Positions 48,698-58,157 of a stretch of DNA of 64,000 nt are shown one piece after another (positions within the stretch are counted from its first letter, which is position 1; every line of letters begins with the position of its first letter). The notes beneath the pieces are model-generated. The model did no database searches and was not told the origin of the DNA. It saw only the letters and a list, made by a program, of their open reading frames with translations. Position numbers and translations under genes: made by a program. The stretch is from Polynucleobacter sp. MG-5-Ahmo-C2 (lineage in GTDB: Bacteria > Pseudomonadota > Gammaproteobacteria > Burkholderiales > Burkholderiaceae): positions 186,001-250,000 of the forward strand of contig NZ_CP061304.1 in the NCBI RefSeq assembly GCF_018687735.1, in the 5' to 3' direction.

Positions 48698-49342
48698 ATG
48701 ACTTCGGCTAAAAAAGCGCCTCCTGCTTCAGAACCAGCGTCTGTGCCAGAGGCTTCAATTTCTTTTTCGGCCAATCATTTAGCAAATCAATTTCTAGTGG
48801 CCATGCCTGGCATGGTCGATCCAAACTTTGCAGGGTCTGTTATCTACCTCTTTGAGCATACCGATAGAGGTGCAATGGGCTTGGTTGTCAATCGTCCAAC
48901 CGAATTAGATCTAGGAACCCTGTTTGACAGGATTGAACTTAAATTAGAAATTTCACCTTTGTTAGAGCAGCCAGTGTATTTTGGTGGCCCAGTGCAGGTG
49001 GAGCGAGGGTTTGTTTTGCATGAACCCATTCCCAGTCCATCCTATAGCTCCTCGTTAATTATTCCTGGCGGCTTAACCATGACGACCTCTAAAGATGTTT
49101 TGGAAGCTGTAGCTATTGGTAACGGTCCCCGCAAGTTTCTGATGACTTTAGGTTATGCCGGCTGGAGTGCTGGCCAGCTTGAGGAAGAGATTACATTAAA
49201 TGGTTGGATGAACGTACCTCTTTCACGCCAGCAAATGGTTGATATTATTTTTGATACCCCTTCGAGTCAGCGTTATGAAAAGGCAATGAGTCACTTGGGT
49301 TTTGATCCTGCGCATTTGTCCGGGGAGGCAGGGCATGCGTGA
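48698..49342 (+). CDS. algH: YqgE/AlgH-family protein (UPF0301)
   Basis: Cytoplasmic protein of 214 residues and the compact YqgE fold. The segments NQFLVAMPGMVDPNFAGSVIY, GAMGLVVNRP, VYFGGPV and LGYAGWSAGQLEEE are diagnostic. Its biochemical role is unknown. The first 25 residues are a Pro/Ala-rich extension. It overlaps the ruvX start by 8 bp, the usual arrangement, and the run continues with pyrR and pyrB. Confidence 0.93.
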   Translation: MTSAKKAPPASEPASVPEASISFSANHLANQFLVAMPGMVDPNFAGSVIYLFEHTDRGAMGLVVNRPTELDLGTLFDRIELKLEISPLLEQPVYFGGPVQVERGFVLHEPIPSPSYSSSLIIPGGLTMTTSKDVLEAVAIGNGPRKFLMTLGYAGWSAGQLEEEITLNGWMNVPLSRQQMVDIIFDTPSSQRYEKAMSHLGFDPAHLSGEAGHA

Positions 49343-49745
49343 TCCAATCAAGAGGCCGATGACAATACTGGCTTTTGATTATGGAACGCGTCGGGTTGGT
49401 GTGGCAGTAGGCAATACAGAGACTAGGGCAAGTCAGGCGTTAAAGACTATTGCTGCTGCGAATGCAGACGGGTTGTTTTGGGAGGTAGAAAACCTTCTAA
49501 AAGAGTGGCAGCCAGATCAAATAGTAGTGGGGCTCCCAACCCACCCAGACGGCGCTGACCATGAAATGACAGCTAAAGCAAAGCGTTTTGGCAATCAACT
49601 GCACGGGCGCTTCAATTTGCCAGTGAGTTGGGTAGATGAGCGCTATACATCTGCAGTTTTGGAAACTGATCTTCAGATGCACGACAATCTAGATGCACAT
49701 TCTGCTGCACTCATTTTGGAGCAATATTTTGCAGAATATAAATAA
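49335..49745 (+). CDS. ruvX: Holliday junction resolvase-like protein YqgF/RuvX
   Basis: RNase H-fold protein of 136 residues linked to pre-16S rRNA 5' end processing and proposed as a resolvase. The catalytic Asp15 sits in LAFDYGTRRVGVAVG; VVGLPTHPDG and VDERYTS follow, and a further Asp-Ala-His near the end completes the acidic set. The ATG at 49335 is chosen because GGGGAGG lies eight bases upstream; earlier in-frame starts are buried in algH. Confidence 0.94.
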   Translation: MRDPIKRPMTILAFDYGTRRVGVAVGNTETRASQALKTIAAANADGLFWEVENLLKEWQPDQIVVGLPTHPDGADHEMTAKAKRFGNQLHGRFNLPVSWVDERYTSAVLETDLQMHDNLDAHSAALILEQYFAEYK

Positions 49746-49761
49746 GCACCGGAACTAAAGA

Positions 49762-50262
49762 ATGAACGCTGAATTCATATATCAAAAATTACTCGAAAAC
49801 TTGCGTAGCAGGTTGGGGCGTGGTCCTGTTGAGCTTGCCGGTCTAGCTATGGGGGGTGCATGGATTGCCGAGCGTTTAGCGCAAGATTTAGATCTGCCTC
49901 ACTTCGGTGTAATTAATGTAGCCTTTCACCGAGATGATTATGCAGAAAAGGGTATGACAGCTTTGAGGACGTCGAGCACTATGCCTACTCGGCTACCTTT
50001 TGAGGTGAATGGCGCAAATATTATCTTGATTGATGATGTTCTGCTCACTGGTAGAACTGTGCGAGCGGCTCTCAATGAGCTATTTGATTTTGGCCGCCCT
50101 GCACAAGTGGAGTTAATGGTCTTGGCTGATCGAGGTAAGCGTGAATTACCAATCTCCGCAAATTTTATAGGTGAAATGATTGAAGTGCCCGATCAAAAAA
50201 TCTTAGTTTTGGAAAAAGATGCGGCTGGCAAGTTCAGCTTTCTGCTTGAGGAGCGCGAATAG
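49762..50262 (+). CDS. pyrR: PyrR-type pyrimidine regulator / uracil phosphoribosyltransferase
   Basis: Phosphoribosyltransferase-fold protein of 166 residues. The PRPP loop [18 protein letters not shown] has Asp91-Asp92 and TGRT at 96-99. In Bacillus PyrR binds pyr mRNA and has weak uracil phosphoribosyltransferase activity; in proteobacteria an RNA-binding role is less certain. The 16-bp gap before it leaves no room for an attenuator, so any regulated leader would lie elsewhere. Its stop overlaps the pyrB start by one base. Confidence 0.92.
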   Translation: MNAEFIYQKLLENLRSRLGRGPVELAGLAMGGAWIAERLAQDLDLPHFGVINVAFHRDDYAEKGMTALRTSSTMPTRLPFEVNGANIILIDDVLLTGRTVRAALNELFDFGRPAQVELMVLADRGKRELPISANFIGEMIEVPDQKILVLEKDAAGKFSFLLEERE

Positions 50263-51218
50263 TGAACTTAGTGAATCAATTTAATTCGGATGGTGAATTA
50301 ACCCATCTTCTGACCTTAGAGGGTCTACCTAAAGAGCAAATTCTGCATATTTTGGATACTGCCAAACAGTTTGTCAGCGTTACCGATCCAGCGAGAGAGG
50401 TGAAAAAGGTTCCTTTATTGCGCGGCAAGAGTGTATTCAATCTCTTTTTTGAAAATTCAACCCGCACCCGAACCACTTTTGAGATTGCTGCAAAGCGCTT
50501 GTCTGCTGATGTTATTAATTTAGATATCTCGACCTCTTCAACCGCTAAGGGTGAGAGTCTTTTAGATACGATTGATAACTTGGTAGCGATGCAGGCAGAT
50601 ATCTTTGTAGTGCGACACAGCGTTTCTAAGGCGCCAATTGAAATTGCAAACCATGTGCCGCCGCATGTGCACGTTGTCAACGCGGGCGATGGCAGCAATC
50701 AGCATCCAACCCAAGGCTTATTAGATATGTATACGATGCGTCACTTTAAGCAGAACTTTAAAGGTTTGAAGGTTGCTATAGTTGGCGACATCGTTCATAG
50801 TCGTGTTGCTAAATCCAATATTCATGCATTAACCACGCTTGGTTGCGAGGATATCCGTGCGATTGGTCCAGAGAGTCTATTGCCAAGTGATATAGATATG
50901 CTGGGAGTCAAGGTCTTTCATAGTATGGAAGAAGGGCTTAAGGATGTAGATGTCGTGATGACTCTGCGTATTCAGAAAGAACGCATGGAAGCTGGTCAGG
51001 TTCCGGAGGGCGATGCATTTTTCAAACAATACGGCTTAAATCCTGCGCGCCTAGCCTTAGCAAAATCAGACGCCATCGTGATGCATCCTGGACCAATGAA
51101 TCGTGGTGTTGAAATTGATACTGTTGTGGCGGATGGCCCTCAATCCGTCATCTTAAATCAGGTGACTTTTGGCATTGCTGTACGCATGGCTGTGATGTCA
51201 ATTGTTGCGGCTAATTAA
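50262..51218 (+). CDS. pyrB: Aspartate carbamoyltransferase, catalytic subunit
   Basis: Commits carbamoyl phosphate and aspartate to pyrimidine synthesis. The 318 residues carry the carbamoyl phosphate loop [13 protein letters not shown] (Ser66-Thr-Arg-Thr-Arg70) and the [11 protein letters not shown] segment. The start is GTG at 50262, overlapping the pyrR stop. In many beta- and gammaproteobacteria with pyrR-pyrB, an inactive dihydroorotase gene (pyrC') follows and forms a dodecamer with PyrB; here a glycosyltransferase gene follows instead, and no pyrI is seen. Confidence 0.96.
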   Translation: MNLVNQFNSDGELTHLLTLEGLPKEQILHILDTAKQFVSVTDPAREVKKVPLLRGKSVFNLFFENSTRTRTTFEIAAKRLSADVINLDISTSSTAKGESLLDTIDNLVAMQADIFVVRHSVSKAPIEIANHVPPHVHVVNAGDGSNQHPTQGLLDMYTMRHFKQNFKGLKVAIVGDIVHSRVAKSNIHALTTLGCEDIRAIGPESLLPSDIDMLGVKVFHSMEEGLKDVDVVMTLRIQKERMEAGQVPEGDAFFKQYGLNPARLALAKSDAIVMHPGPMNRGVEIDTVVADGPQSVILNQVTFGIAVRMAVMSIVAAN

Positions 51219-51226
51219 GTTAGCGC

Positions 51227-52585
51227 GTGACAAACAATACGGTGGATCTGAGTACTATGCCTGCGAAAAAATCTTGGTTGATTTTGTCGCATGGTTTTAA
51301 TATGGATGGCCGGGCTGCCAGCCAGACCATTACTGACAAAATCCCTTATCTCTTAGCTGAAGGCATTGAGCTAACTGTTTTTAGTGCGATTACCGGCATC
51401 AAGGATCAACGCTTTCCTCATCATCAGTTTTTGGCTTGGGGTCCAGCGGCCTTTCGATTTGATTTCCGTCACTGGATTGCCAATCAATATGGTCGCGGTT
51501 TTATTTATAAGTTGTTGACTAGAACAGTTTCAGTATCACTGGCTCCCTTTATTGGCCTCGAAAAACTCTGCTTAGGCTTTTCGAGTCAATGGTCTTGGGC
51601 CATGCCTGCATTTATGCATGGTCTGCGCCTAGTCAAGTCTGGCAAAGTGGATTTAGTTTTTAGTACTGGGGGCGCTTGGTCTGCGCACTTGGCTGGTCTT
51701 TGGTTAAAGAAGGTGACTGGTACAACTTGGATTGCTGAGATTCATGATCCCCTGGTGATCCGCAAAGACCCCAATGATCAAGGCTTTGAGAGACCTAAAA
51801 ATCGCGATGCGCGGTTTAGACATTATTTGGAAAGTCAATTAGCAAAATATGCAGATGAGGTTTGGTGGTTTACTGAAGGCGCACTCCATTATGCAAAAGT
51901 ACGTAACGCCAACTTAAATACGCCAAATAACGCTCACGGATTTATGGTCTTGCCGGGTGCTGAGCCGCCAGGTGGACTATCTGCTGCAACAACACATACT
52001 TACTCGGATAAGTTAAATCTTTGCCATTTTGGTTCTTTGGCTAATGATCGTTCTCTATCTACTATTTTGAATGCCTTAGTTCCTTTGATTCAAAAGTATC
52101 CAGAGGCAAGAGATTTGATCCGAGTACATGCTTACGGCGCCCCCTTAGACTCCTTAACTGTTGCTGCTATTCAGAGTTTAGGTTTGGACGATGTGTTGTT
52201 GGCTCATGGGCGACTTGAAAAAGATCTAGTCACGGGTAAGTCTGGACGTGAGCGCGTAGTGGAGAAGATGCAAGGGGCAGATATATTGATATTGCTTCAT
52301 GGGAATGATGAGTGGTGTGCTGAATATATTCCCTCCAAGTTTTACGAATATCTATGGACTGGCCGCCCAATTTGGGGGGTTACACATCGCAATCCACAGC
52401 TCGATCAGATGCTGCAAGAGCGCGGCGCTTACCTTAGCTTAGAGGGCGATAAGGCTGGAATTGCTATGGCCTTGGAGAGAATTTGGTTAGACTGGCAGCA
52501 ACACAGACTGATTGAGCCAAAATGGTTGCCCATGGGGGTTGATCAAGCTGTTCAGCAAATTCTTAGAGAAATTCATTGGAATTAA
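51227..52585 (+). CDS. GT-B-fold glycosyltransferase
   Basis: Probable sugar transferase of 452 residues, no membrane helix or signal peptide. The first half begins with SWLILSHGFNMDGRAASQT, and the second half has the nucleotide-sugar-binding pattern, with a HDPLVIRKDP segment near the domain centre, LCHFGSLANDRSLSTIL, and a late EYIPSKFYEYLWTGRP motif of GT4-like enzymes. The start may be GTG at 51227 or ATG at 51257. It opens the surface-polysaccharide locus. Donor and acceptor are unknown. Confidence 0.75.
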   Translation: MTNNTVDLSTMPAKKSWLILSHGFNMDGRAASQTITDKIPYLLAEGIELTVFSAITGIKDQRFPHHQFLAWGPAAFRFDFRHWIANQYGRGFIYKLLTRTVSVSLAPFIGLEKLCLGFSSQWSWAMPAFMHGLRLVKSGKVDLVFSTGGAWSAHLAGLWLKKVTGTTWIAEIHDPLVIRKDPNDQGFERPKNRDARFRHYLESQLAKYADEVWWFTEGALHYAKVRNANLNTPNNAHGFMVLPGAEPPGGLSAATTHTYSDKLNLCHFGSLANDRSLSTILNALVPLIQKYPEARDLIRVHAYGAPLDSLTVAAIQSLGLDDVLLAHGRLEKDLVTGKSGRERVVEKMQGADILILLHGNDEWCAEYIPSKFYEYLWTGRPIWGVTHRNPQLDQMLQERGAYLSLEGDKAGIAMALERIWLDWQQHRLIEPKWLPMGVDQAVQQILREIHWN

Positions 52586-53499
52586 TGGGAAGTCAATTGA
52601 GAGATCTGGTTCTTTACTGCAAGTCTTACCGCAATGACTTCTTGCGCCTGAAGAGATTGCTCTCATCAATAGAGCAATATAACCAAGATCAACTCCTTTT
52701 TTATATTTCTACCCCAAGGGCAGATCAAGAGGCGCTAGTTAGCATTCTTGGAAAGAGCGCCCCTTACATTTGGATCGCTGATGAAGATATTGTTACTGCC
52801 AATCCCAGGGTTGCATTTGAAAAGTATCAAGCCATGCCCGGTGGTTTATCTCAGGCCATTGTCAAGTCTGAGTTTTGGCGTTTAAAGCTGGCAGAAAATT
52901 ACCTGTGTCTAGATTCAGATTGCGTATTTATTCGCCCATTTACTAAGTCTGACTTTATGTCAGAAGACGGCACCCCATTTACAGTGCTTCATCAAAATAA
53001 AGAATATTTTCAGCTTGCCAAAAATCGTGGTGAGGCGAAGGTAGAGCAGAACTTACGTGCAGAAGCGCAACGGGTACAGTTCCTATTTGGCCGCATTGGC
53101 CCAGAATTTTATTGCGCGCCGGCTCCTTTCATTTGGTCGGCAAAAGTATGGGAATCATTAGACCGGGAGTATTTGCAGTCCAAGGAGATGACTTTGTGGG
53201 ATTTAGTGACGCCCAGCTATCCTGAAACTTTGATTTATGGCGAGACTCTATTAAAGTACCATGCCATTCCTTTGATTGCAATTGAGCCATTGTTTAGGGT
53301 TTATCACTATGATTGGCAGTACTTTATGCTGAAGCGCCTCGGTGAGACTGAAGATAACCTTAAATCGAATTATCTTGGCGTCATCTATCAATCCAATTGG
53401 GAGTCAGATCTGCATCATGGAGGTGCTCAGAAGTCATTGCCATCATGCTTATTAAAAAGTGTCAAAAGATCATTGCGTTATTTGCAAAGCTATCTCTAA
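52585..53499 (+). CDS. Putative GT-A glycosyltransferase (DUF6492-like)
   Basis: Protein of 304 residues with a likely nucleotide-diphosphate-sugar metal motif Asp110-Ser-Asp112 (YLCLDSDCVFIRPF) at the end of a predicted strand, as in GT-A enzymes. The family resemblance is to DUF6492-type proteins found in polysaccharide loci; I am not certain of the family. The ATG at 52585 overlaps the upstream stop in TAATG, as does its own stop with the next start, so the three genes are probably translationally coupled. Confidence 0.65.
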   Translation: MGSQLRDLVLYCKSYRNDFLRLKRLLSSIEQYNQDQLLFYISTPRADQEALVSILGKSAPYIWIADEDIVTANPRVAFEKYQAMPGGLSQAIVKSEFWRLKLAENYLCLDSDCVFIRPFTKSDFMSEDGTPFTVLHQNKEYFQLAKNRGEAKVEQNLRAEAQRVQFLFGRIGPEFYCAPAPFIWSAKVWESLDREYLQSKEMTLWDLVTPSYPETLIYGETLLKYHAIPLIAIEPLFRVYHYDWQYFMLKRLGETEDNLKSNYLGVIYQSNWESDLHHGGAQKSLPSCLLKSVKRSLRYLQSYL

Positions 53500-54218
53500 T
53501 GTCAGATATTCAAGTTTTAGTAATCTCATTAGCCGGGTCCGATGCTCGCCAGCAGCAGGTAAGGGCTGAGCTTGAGAAAACAAGCTTAAATTGGCGCTTT
53601 CTCGATGCGGTACGGGGATCTGCCTTCACCAGCATTCCAAAGGAATATAAGCCCGCTAAGGTAAAAAAATTACTGGGATTTGAATTAACGCCAAACGAGC
53701 TCGGCTGTTTTCTGTCACACAAAAAGTCGTGGCAAGAATGTGTTGATAAAAATATTCCCACCATCGTCTTTGAGGATGATTTTTGCTTGTTACCCCACTT
53801 TGAGAAGGTGATTGCCTTTTTAATGGATGACTGTAGCAATTGGAACGCGGTGAGATTGCAGGGCTTAAGTGAGGTCCCACAAGCAATAATTCAGACCAAT
53901 GGCGATATCAGTTTAGTCAGAAACATCGGCGATGCAGTTGGAGCTACGGCATATTTACTAAAACCAGACGCTGCCAAAATATTACTTGAGGCCTCGAGTG
54001 ATATTTATGAACCCCTAGATCATTTTCTAGAGCATTATCAAAAACACCATTTAGAATTTCTGGCAATCAGTCCTTACCCAGTTGGTATTACTGGTGTAAA
54101 GACTACGATTGCAGATCGCCCTGGAAGATTGCCCATTCGTGGCTGGGATAAGGCAAGGCGCTCTATTTCACGGACCCTTGATCGCTGGTTCTCTAGGAGC
54201 CCCTGGTTTCCAAGGTAA
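53499..54218 (+). CDS. GT25-family glycosyltransferase
   Basis: Probable lipooligosaccharide glycosyltransferase of 239 residues. It follows the GT25 (LgtB/LpsA-like) pattern: VLVISLAGSDARQQQVRAEL at the N-terminus, LTPNELGCFLSHKKSWQE, and the metal-binding acidic motif Glu92-Asp-Asp94 in IVFEDDFCLL. These usually add galactose or glucose to LPS cores; the sugar here is not determined. The ATG at 53499 overlaps the preceding stop. The next gene is convergent, 11 bp away. Confidence 0.85.
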   Translation: MSDIQVLVISLAGSDARQQQVRAELEKTSLNWRFLDAVRGSAFTSIPKEYKPAKVKKLLGFELTPNELGCFLSHKKSWQECVDKNIPTIVFEDDFCLLPHFEKVIAFLMDDCSNWNAVRLQGLSEVPQAIIQTNGDISLVRNIGDAVGATAYLLKPDAAKILLEASSDIYEPLDHFLEHYQKHHLEFLAISPYPVGITGVKTTIADRPGRLPIRGWDKARRSISRTLDRWFSRSPWFPR

Positions 54219-54229
54219 TTTACTGAGTG

Positions 54230-55288
54230 TTACAAGTAAAGCTTTTTTTTCAGGTTCCGTAATTTACGTTCAAAGCGGTATTTTTGAATCATAGTGCGAT
54301 CAATGGGTGAGATGCTAACGTCTACCAGATTTTTACCTTGAATAAAAACTTCATTAAATTTTCGCATGATTACTTTAGATGAAAAGTCTTGCGAGTAAGC
54401 ATCCCAATTTTTTTCGTGCTGCACGTGACGACTAAAGTTTTGGAAAATATCTGCCAAATCTTTTTTGCCTTTATACAAAATACCCTTATCACCCAAAATT
54501 TCAATATGACTACGTTGAGGAGAGAGGGCGTAGGTAATCACAGGCTTGCCTTTAATGGAGAATTCTCCGCAGGCTAGGCCAAAACTTTCACCAATACCAC
54601 GTGCATGTAACATGCCATCGCAAGTATTAATGAACTTCACTTTGTAGATCAGATCAGAATTTCCGGGCAGGAAAAGCATCCTCTCATGTTTGGCAAAAGG
54701 CTCCATATTCATGAATAAGAAGTACAAATCGGGGCGTTTTTCAACTGCGGCAATCACTTCTTTTTTCACGAAGTCGAGATTAAAGCTATCTGATCCGCCA
54801 TACCAACCAAGAACAGTGACTCCTTCGGGGATGCCAAGTTCAGAGCGCAGATTCCCTTCATGATCTGGCAGCTCAATCATATGTGGCACAAAAGGAATTT
54901 TGGAGTTGGAATACTCCTTTGATAGCCATTGAGATACAAATGCATATTTATCACCATGGAACTCTTCAGGTTTAGTGGGAAATACTGCATGAATCAAAGT
55001 GAGGGAACTCTCGCAGATGGCATCATCGCGCTCACCCGACTTAATAAAGTAAGTCAAATCAATTTTTTCTTGCTCAATGAGGCGATTGAGTTCTAGTTGT
55101 CCTTCATAAGGGCATAACTTAAATTGTTTGGCAAACTTCTCGTGTACAGATTGAACTATTGGATTATTTTTGCGATAGAAGATAACGGATTGATTTCCTA
55201 ATAGCTCTTGGTTATGGTGTGCGTAGTCATACAGGGCAATTTCTGTTCCACGTAGCGACAGGCCATTCGTATGAAAGCCAATCTTCAT
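54230..55288 (-). CDS. Putative glycosyltransferase, GT-B type
   Basis: Protein of 352 residues. The N-terminus MKIGFHTNGLSLRGTEIALYDYA resembles a glycosyltransferase first domain, and VLGWYGGSDSFNLDF plus FINTCDGMLHARGIGESFGLACGEF match the second-domain pattern of GT4-like enzymes, with the conserved Glu-x-FG-LACGE region. The sugar is unknown. It is read on the minus strand with the adjacent GT10-like gene, 3 bp apart, opposite to the rest of the locus. Confidence 0.72.
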   Translation of the reverse strand: MKIGFHTNGLSLRGTEIALYDYAHHNQELLGNQSVIFYRKNNPIVQSVHEKFAKQFKLCPYEGQLELNRLIEQEKIDLTYFIKSGERDDAICESSLTLIHAVFPTKPEEFHGDKYAFVSQWLSKEYSNSKIPFVPHMIELPDHEGNLRSELGIPEGVTVLGWYGGSDSFNLDFVKKEVIAAVEKRPDLYFLFMNMEPFAKHERMLFLPGNSDLIYKVKFINTCDGMLHARGIGESFGLACGEFSIKGKPVITYALSPQRSHIEILGDKGILYKGKKDLADIFQNFSRHVQHEKNWDAYSQDFSSKVIMRKFNEVFIQGKNLVDVSISPIDRTMIQKYRFERKLRNLKKKLYL

Positions 55289-55291
55289 TTT

Positions 55292-56236
55292 TTAAGATCT
55301 AGCATCTTCTAGAACGCGTTTGACGAAATCCCTAAATGGCAAAATGCTTGGCGTCTCCAATAGTAGGGCTTGCGAGGCATAGTCCTCAAGCATCTGTGGC
55401 GAGTTGACTAACTCTCTGAGTGGAAAATAGTTGCACCATGCCATCGGCGCAAGATTAATAAATGCATTGGGATTGAAGTCTACTTTGACATTCTCATCGG
55501 TCCAGGTCATAGGTAGGCAATCAGCAAAGAAGGCTTCAGGAATTTTTTCAGTGTAATAGCCAGGGTGCATGCCATTTTCTGGGCAGAGATTAAATCCAAA
55601 TTCTTGTAGTAACTCTTGTTTCAAAAAGCCACTTCGATGATGATTCTCAATATTTTTATTGAAGTGTGCTCCAAACCCAGTAACGGGCATTACTTTTTGC
55701 ACTGCCTCAAAAAGTGTTTTACGAGGCTCGCGAATATGAGAACTTAAAAAAGCCGCTGCTTTCTTTTTCTGTAAAAAACGATTGCCCAGTGGCTGCATGA
55801 GGCGCTCTATTTTCATGAGCTGGCCATAACGGGGGTTGTGATTACCAGTTATTCCCTCATGCGACCAATCAATCATTTCCATCCAATAGGGAAGGCGGAA
55901 ATGGTTTGCTTGGCTAACATTGAGGTCAAAGGAAATGCTGTAATCGGCCAGGATAGTGTCGTGTCGAAGATTCTCGGCGCTATGAAATAGCCGAAGGGGG
56001 GGTGAGGCTCTCAAGGGCATCAAGTTGAGGGCAGATTGAAGCGAAGGGCGTAGCGGTTTTGGGCACCATTTCAGCTTTTTAGTCTCTGGCTTAATAAATG
56101 GGCCTAGGATGAGTAAATCAGCGTGGCTGGACTTTACCCAATCGAGCTGGTATCCAAGGCTTTGGGCGATAATTGGCAACAAGCCATGCGAATAGTCGCT
56201 AGGGCTTCCGGCAGTAGAAATTCGTATACTTCTCAT
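55292..56236 (-). CDS. GT10-like (alpha-1,3-fucosyltransferase family) glycosyltransferase
   Basis: Protein of 314 residues. The C-terminal part carries the GT10 signature: NLCPEN at 216-221 followed by GYYTEKIPEAFFAD (226-239), corresponding to the FxxxFEN and YVTEK motifs that bind GDP-fucose. Other GT10 members use fucose on LPS or lipid acceptors. No GDP-fucose synthesis genes (gmd, fcl) are in the window, so donor identity is open. It is cotranscribed with the minus-strand glycosyltransferase downstream and divergent from the GT2-like gene (22 bp). Confidence 0.82.
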   Translation of the reverse strand: MRSIRISTAGSPSDYSHGLLPIIAQSLGYQLDWVKSSHADLLILGPFIKPETKKLKWCPKPLRPSLQSALNLMPLRASPPLRLFHSAENLRHDTILADYSISFDLNVSQANHFRLPYWMEMIDWSHEGITGNHNPRYGQLMKIERLMQPLGNRFLQKKKAAAFLSSHIREPRKTLFEAVQKVMPVTGFGAHFNKNIENHHRSGFLKQELLQEFGFNLCPENGMHPGYYTEKIPEAFFADCLPMTWTDENVKVDFNPNAFINLAPMAWCNYFPLRELVNSPQMLEDYASQALLLETPSILPFRDFVKRVLEDARS

Positions 56237-56258
56237 TCCTCAATACTAATTTATTTTT

Positions 56259-57026
56259 ATGCCTGAGCAATTAGCCCCTTACTCGGTAGTAATAACCACC
56301 TTTGACAAGCGGTTTGAGCCTTTTTTAGTTCCCCTGCTTGCGCAAATTAAGGAGCAGCGCCCTCATATCGAAGTCATCGTTGTGATTAATGGACCAGCAA
56401 GAGGGGTATTTGATGAGGCTTACCGTGCAAATATTCTGTCTTACCTTGCGCGTTTCCCAAAAGTATTTCCAACGATGTTTCCGAGCTTTCAGTCCTTGGC
56501 TAAATTGTGGAATCGTGGCGCTTTAACGGCCAGTCATGATCATGCCTTAATTTTGAATGATGACCTCGAGCTGAAATCAGAAAATGGCACATGCTTTTTT
56601 GATCACCTAGAGGCAGCGATGGCAACTCATCCTGGCACTTTCAAAATTAATGGTAGCTTTTCTCATTTTACCCTCGATAAGCGTGAGCTCATCGAGGTAG
56701 GATTCTTTGATGAGCGCCTCTTGGGTCTTGGTGAGGAGGACGGTGATTTTTATTGGCGCTTTTATAAGAAATTTAAAAAAGAGATTGCCAGCGTTGATAT
56801 GGGCTTAATTGATAACGTGCAGTCTGATTTAGCTGATGACGGTTACACCAAGGGAATCCGCACGGCTTCTAAATTCAATCGCGAATTTATTCAAAATGAA
56901 AAATATAAAACTACGCTAATTGGCGGTTATCGCGGTATGTTCGATAAGAAAGTGAACCAAGCTCTCGAAGACGAGAAGCAGTACCCTTATGAACTGTTTT
57001 ACTTAGAAAATAAAAATAAACTTTAG
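56259..57026 (+). CDS. GT2-family glycosyltransferase
   Basis: Protein of 255 residues with the GT-A fold: SVVITTFDKRFEPFLVPLL at the N-terminus, the nucleotide-sugar metal motif Asp101-Asp102 (ALILNDDLEL), and a GEEDGDFYWR acceptor-side motif. It lacks membrane helices. It lies 58 bp upstream of rfbB and may attach rhamnose made by the next four genes, which is inference from position only. Confidence 0.8.
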   Translation: MPEQLAPYSVVITTFDKRFEPFLVPLLAQIKEQRPHIEVIVVINGPARGVFDEAYRANILSYLARFPKVFPTMFPSFQSLAKLWNRGALTASHDHALILNDDLELKSENGTCFFDHLEAAMATHPGTFKINGSFSHFTLDKRELIEVGFFDERLLGLGEEDGDFYWRFYKKFKKEIASVDMGLIDNVQSDLADDGYTKGIRTASKFNREFIQNEKYKTTLIGGYRGMFDKKVNQALEDEKQYPYELFYLENKNKL

Positions 57027-57083
57027 CTGAACAAGCTGTAGCTTACACGTACTCAATTTTAATATAGCTATTAGGGCGTAAGA

Positions 57084-58142
57084 ATGATTCTGGTGACTGG
57101 CGGTGCGGGTTTTATTGGCGGTAATTTTGTATTGGATTGGCTATCCAATACAAATGCTGAGGGCATTGTTAATCTTGATAAGTTGACCTATGCAGGTAAT
57201 TTGGCGACTTTGAGCCCACTGGAAAAAGATCCTCGTCACCAGTTTGTTCATGGAGGTATTGGTGATAAAGAGCTAGTTGCTAAATTACTAAAAGAGTTTC
57301 AGCCGCGTGCCATCATCAACTTTGCTGCCGAAAGCCATGTAGATCGCTCAATTCATGGTCCTGCAGAGTTTGTGCAAACCAATATCGTGGGCACCTTTAA
57401 TTTATTGGAGTGCGCCAGAGAGTATTGGAGCGGCTTGGATGAAGCCGCCAAGAATGCATTTCGTTTCCATCATGTATCTACAGATGAGGTTTATGGCTCA
57501 TTGTCGGCAACTGATCCCGCTTTCACAGAAGCCAACCCTTATGAGCCTAACAGTCCTTACTCGGCTTCCAAGGCTGCGTCTGACCATTTGGTGCGCGCCT
57601 GGTTTCATACCTATGGATTCCCGGTAGTGACAACCAATTGTTCAAATAACTATGGCCCGTACCATTTTCCTGAGAAGTTAATTCCCTTAGTGATTTTGAA
57701 TGCCCTTAATAGTAAGTCCCTACCAATCTATGGCGATGGTCAGCAGGTGAGGGATTGGCTTTATGTTGGCGATCATTGCTCTGCCATTCGTGAAGTATTG
57801 GCAAGTGGCAAATTAGGCGAAACCTATAACATTGGCGGCTGGAATGAAAAAGCCAATATTGACGTCGTAAAAACGATTTGTCGCATCTTGGATGAATTGA
57901 AGCCTCGCGATGATGGGAAGTCATATGCCGAGCAAATCACTTTTGTAAAGGATCGCCCTGGCCACGATCGCCGCTATGCAATAGATGCTAGTAAGGTTGA
58001 GCGTGAACTTGGCTGGCGTCCAGCCGAGACTTTTGATACGGGCATTCGTAAAACAGTGCAGTGGTATTTGGACAATCCTGTGTGGATAGAGGGCGTTGTT
58101 AGTGGCTCTTATCGCGACTGGTTGCTAAAGCAATATAACTAA
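57084..58142 (+). CDS. rfbB: dTDP-glucose 4,6-dehydratase
   Basis: Second step of dTDP-L-rhamnose synthesis, an SDR enzyme of 352 residues. The NAD loop is GGAGFIGG at 6-13. The catalytic STDEVYG has Thr133, Asp134 and Glu135, with Tyr159 and Lys163 in YSASK. It heads rfbB-rfbD-rfbA-rfbC, which makes dTDP-rhamnose for LPS or exopolysaccharide. Confidence 0.97.
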   Translation: MILVTGGAGFIGGNFVLDWLSNTNAEGIVNLDKLTYAGNLATLSPLEKDPRHQFVHGGIGDKELVAKLLKEFQPRAIINFAAESHVDRSIHGPAEFVQTNIVGTFNLLECAREYWSGLDEAAKNAFRFHHVSTDEVYGSLSATDPAFTEANPYEPNSPYSASKAASDHLVRAWFHTYGFPVVTTNCSNNYGPYHFPEKLIPLVILNALNSKSLPIYGDGQQVRDWLYVGDHCSAIREVLASGKLGETYNIGGWNEKANIDVVKTICRILDELKPRDDGKSYAEQITFVKDRPGHDRRYAIDASKVERELGWRPAETFDTGIRKTVQWYLDNPVWIEGVVSGSYRDWLLKQYN

Positions 58143-58157
58143 TTATAGTAAGCGTAA

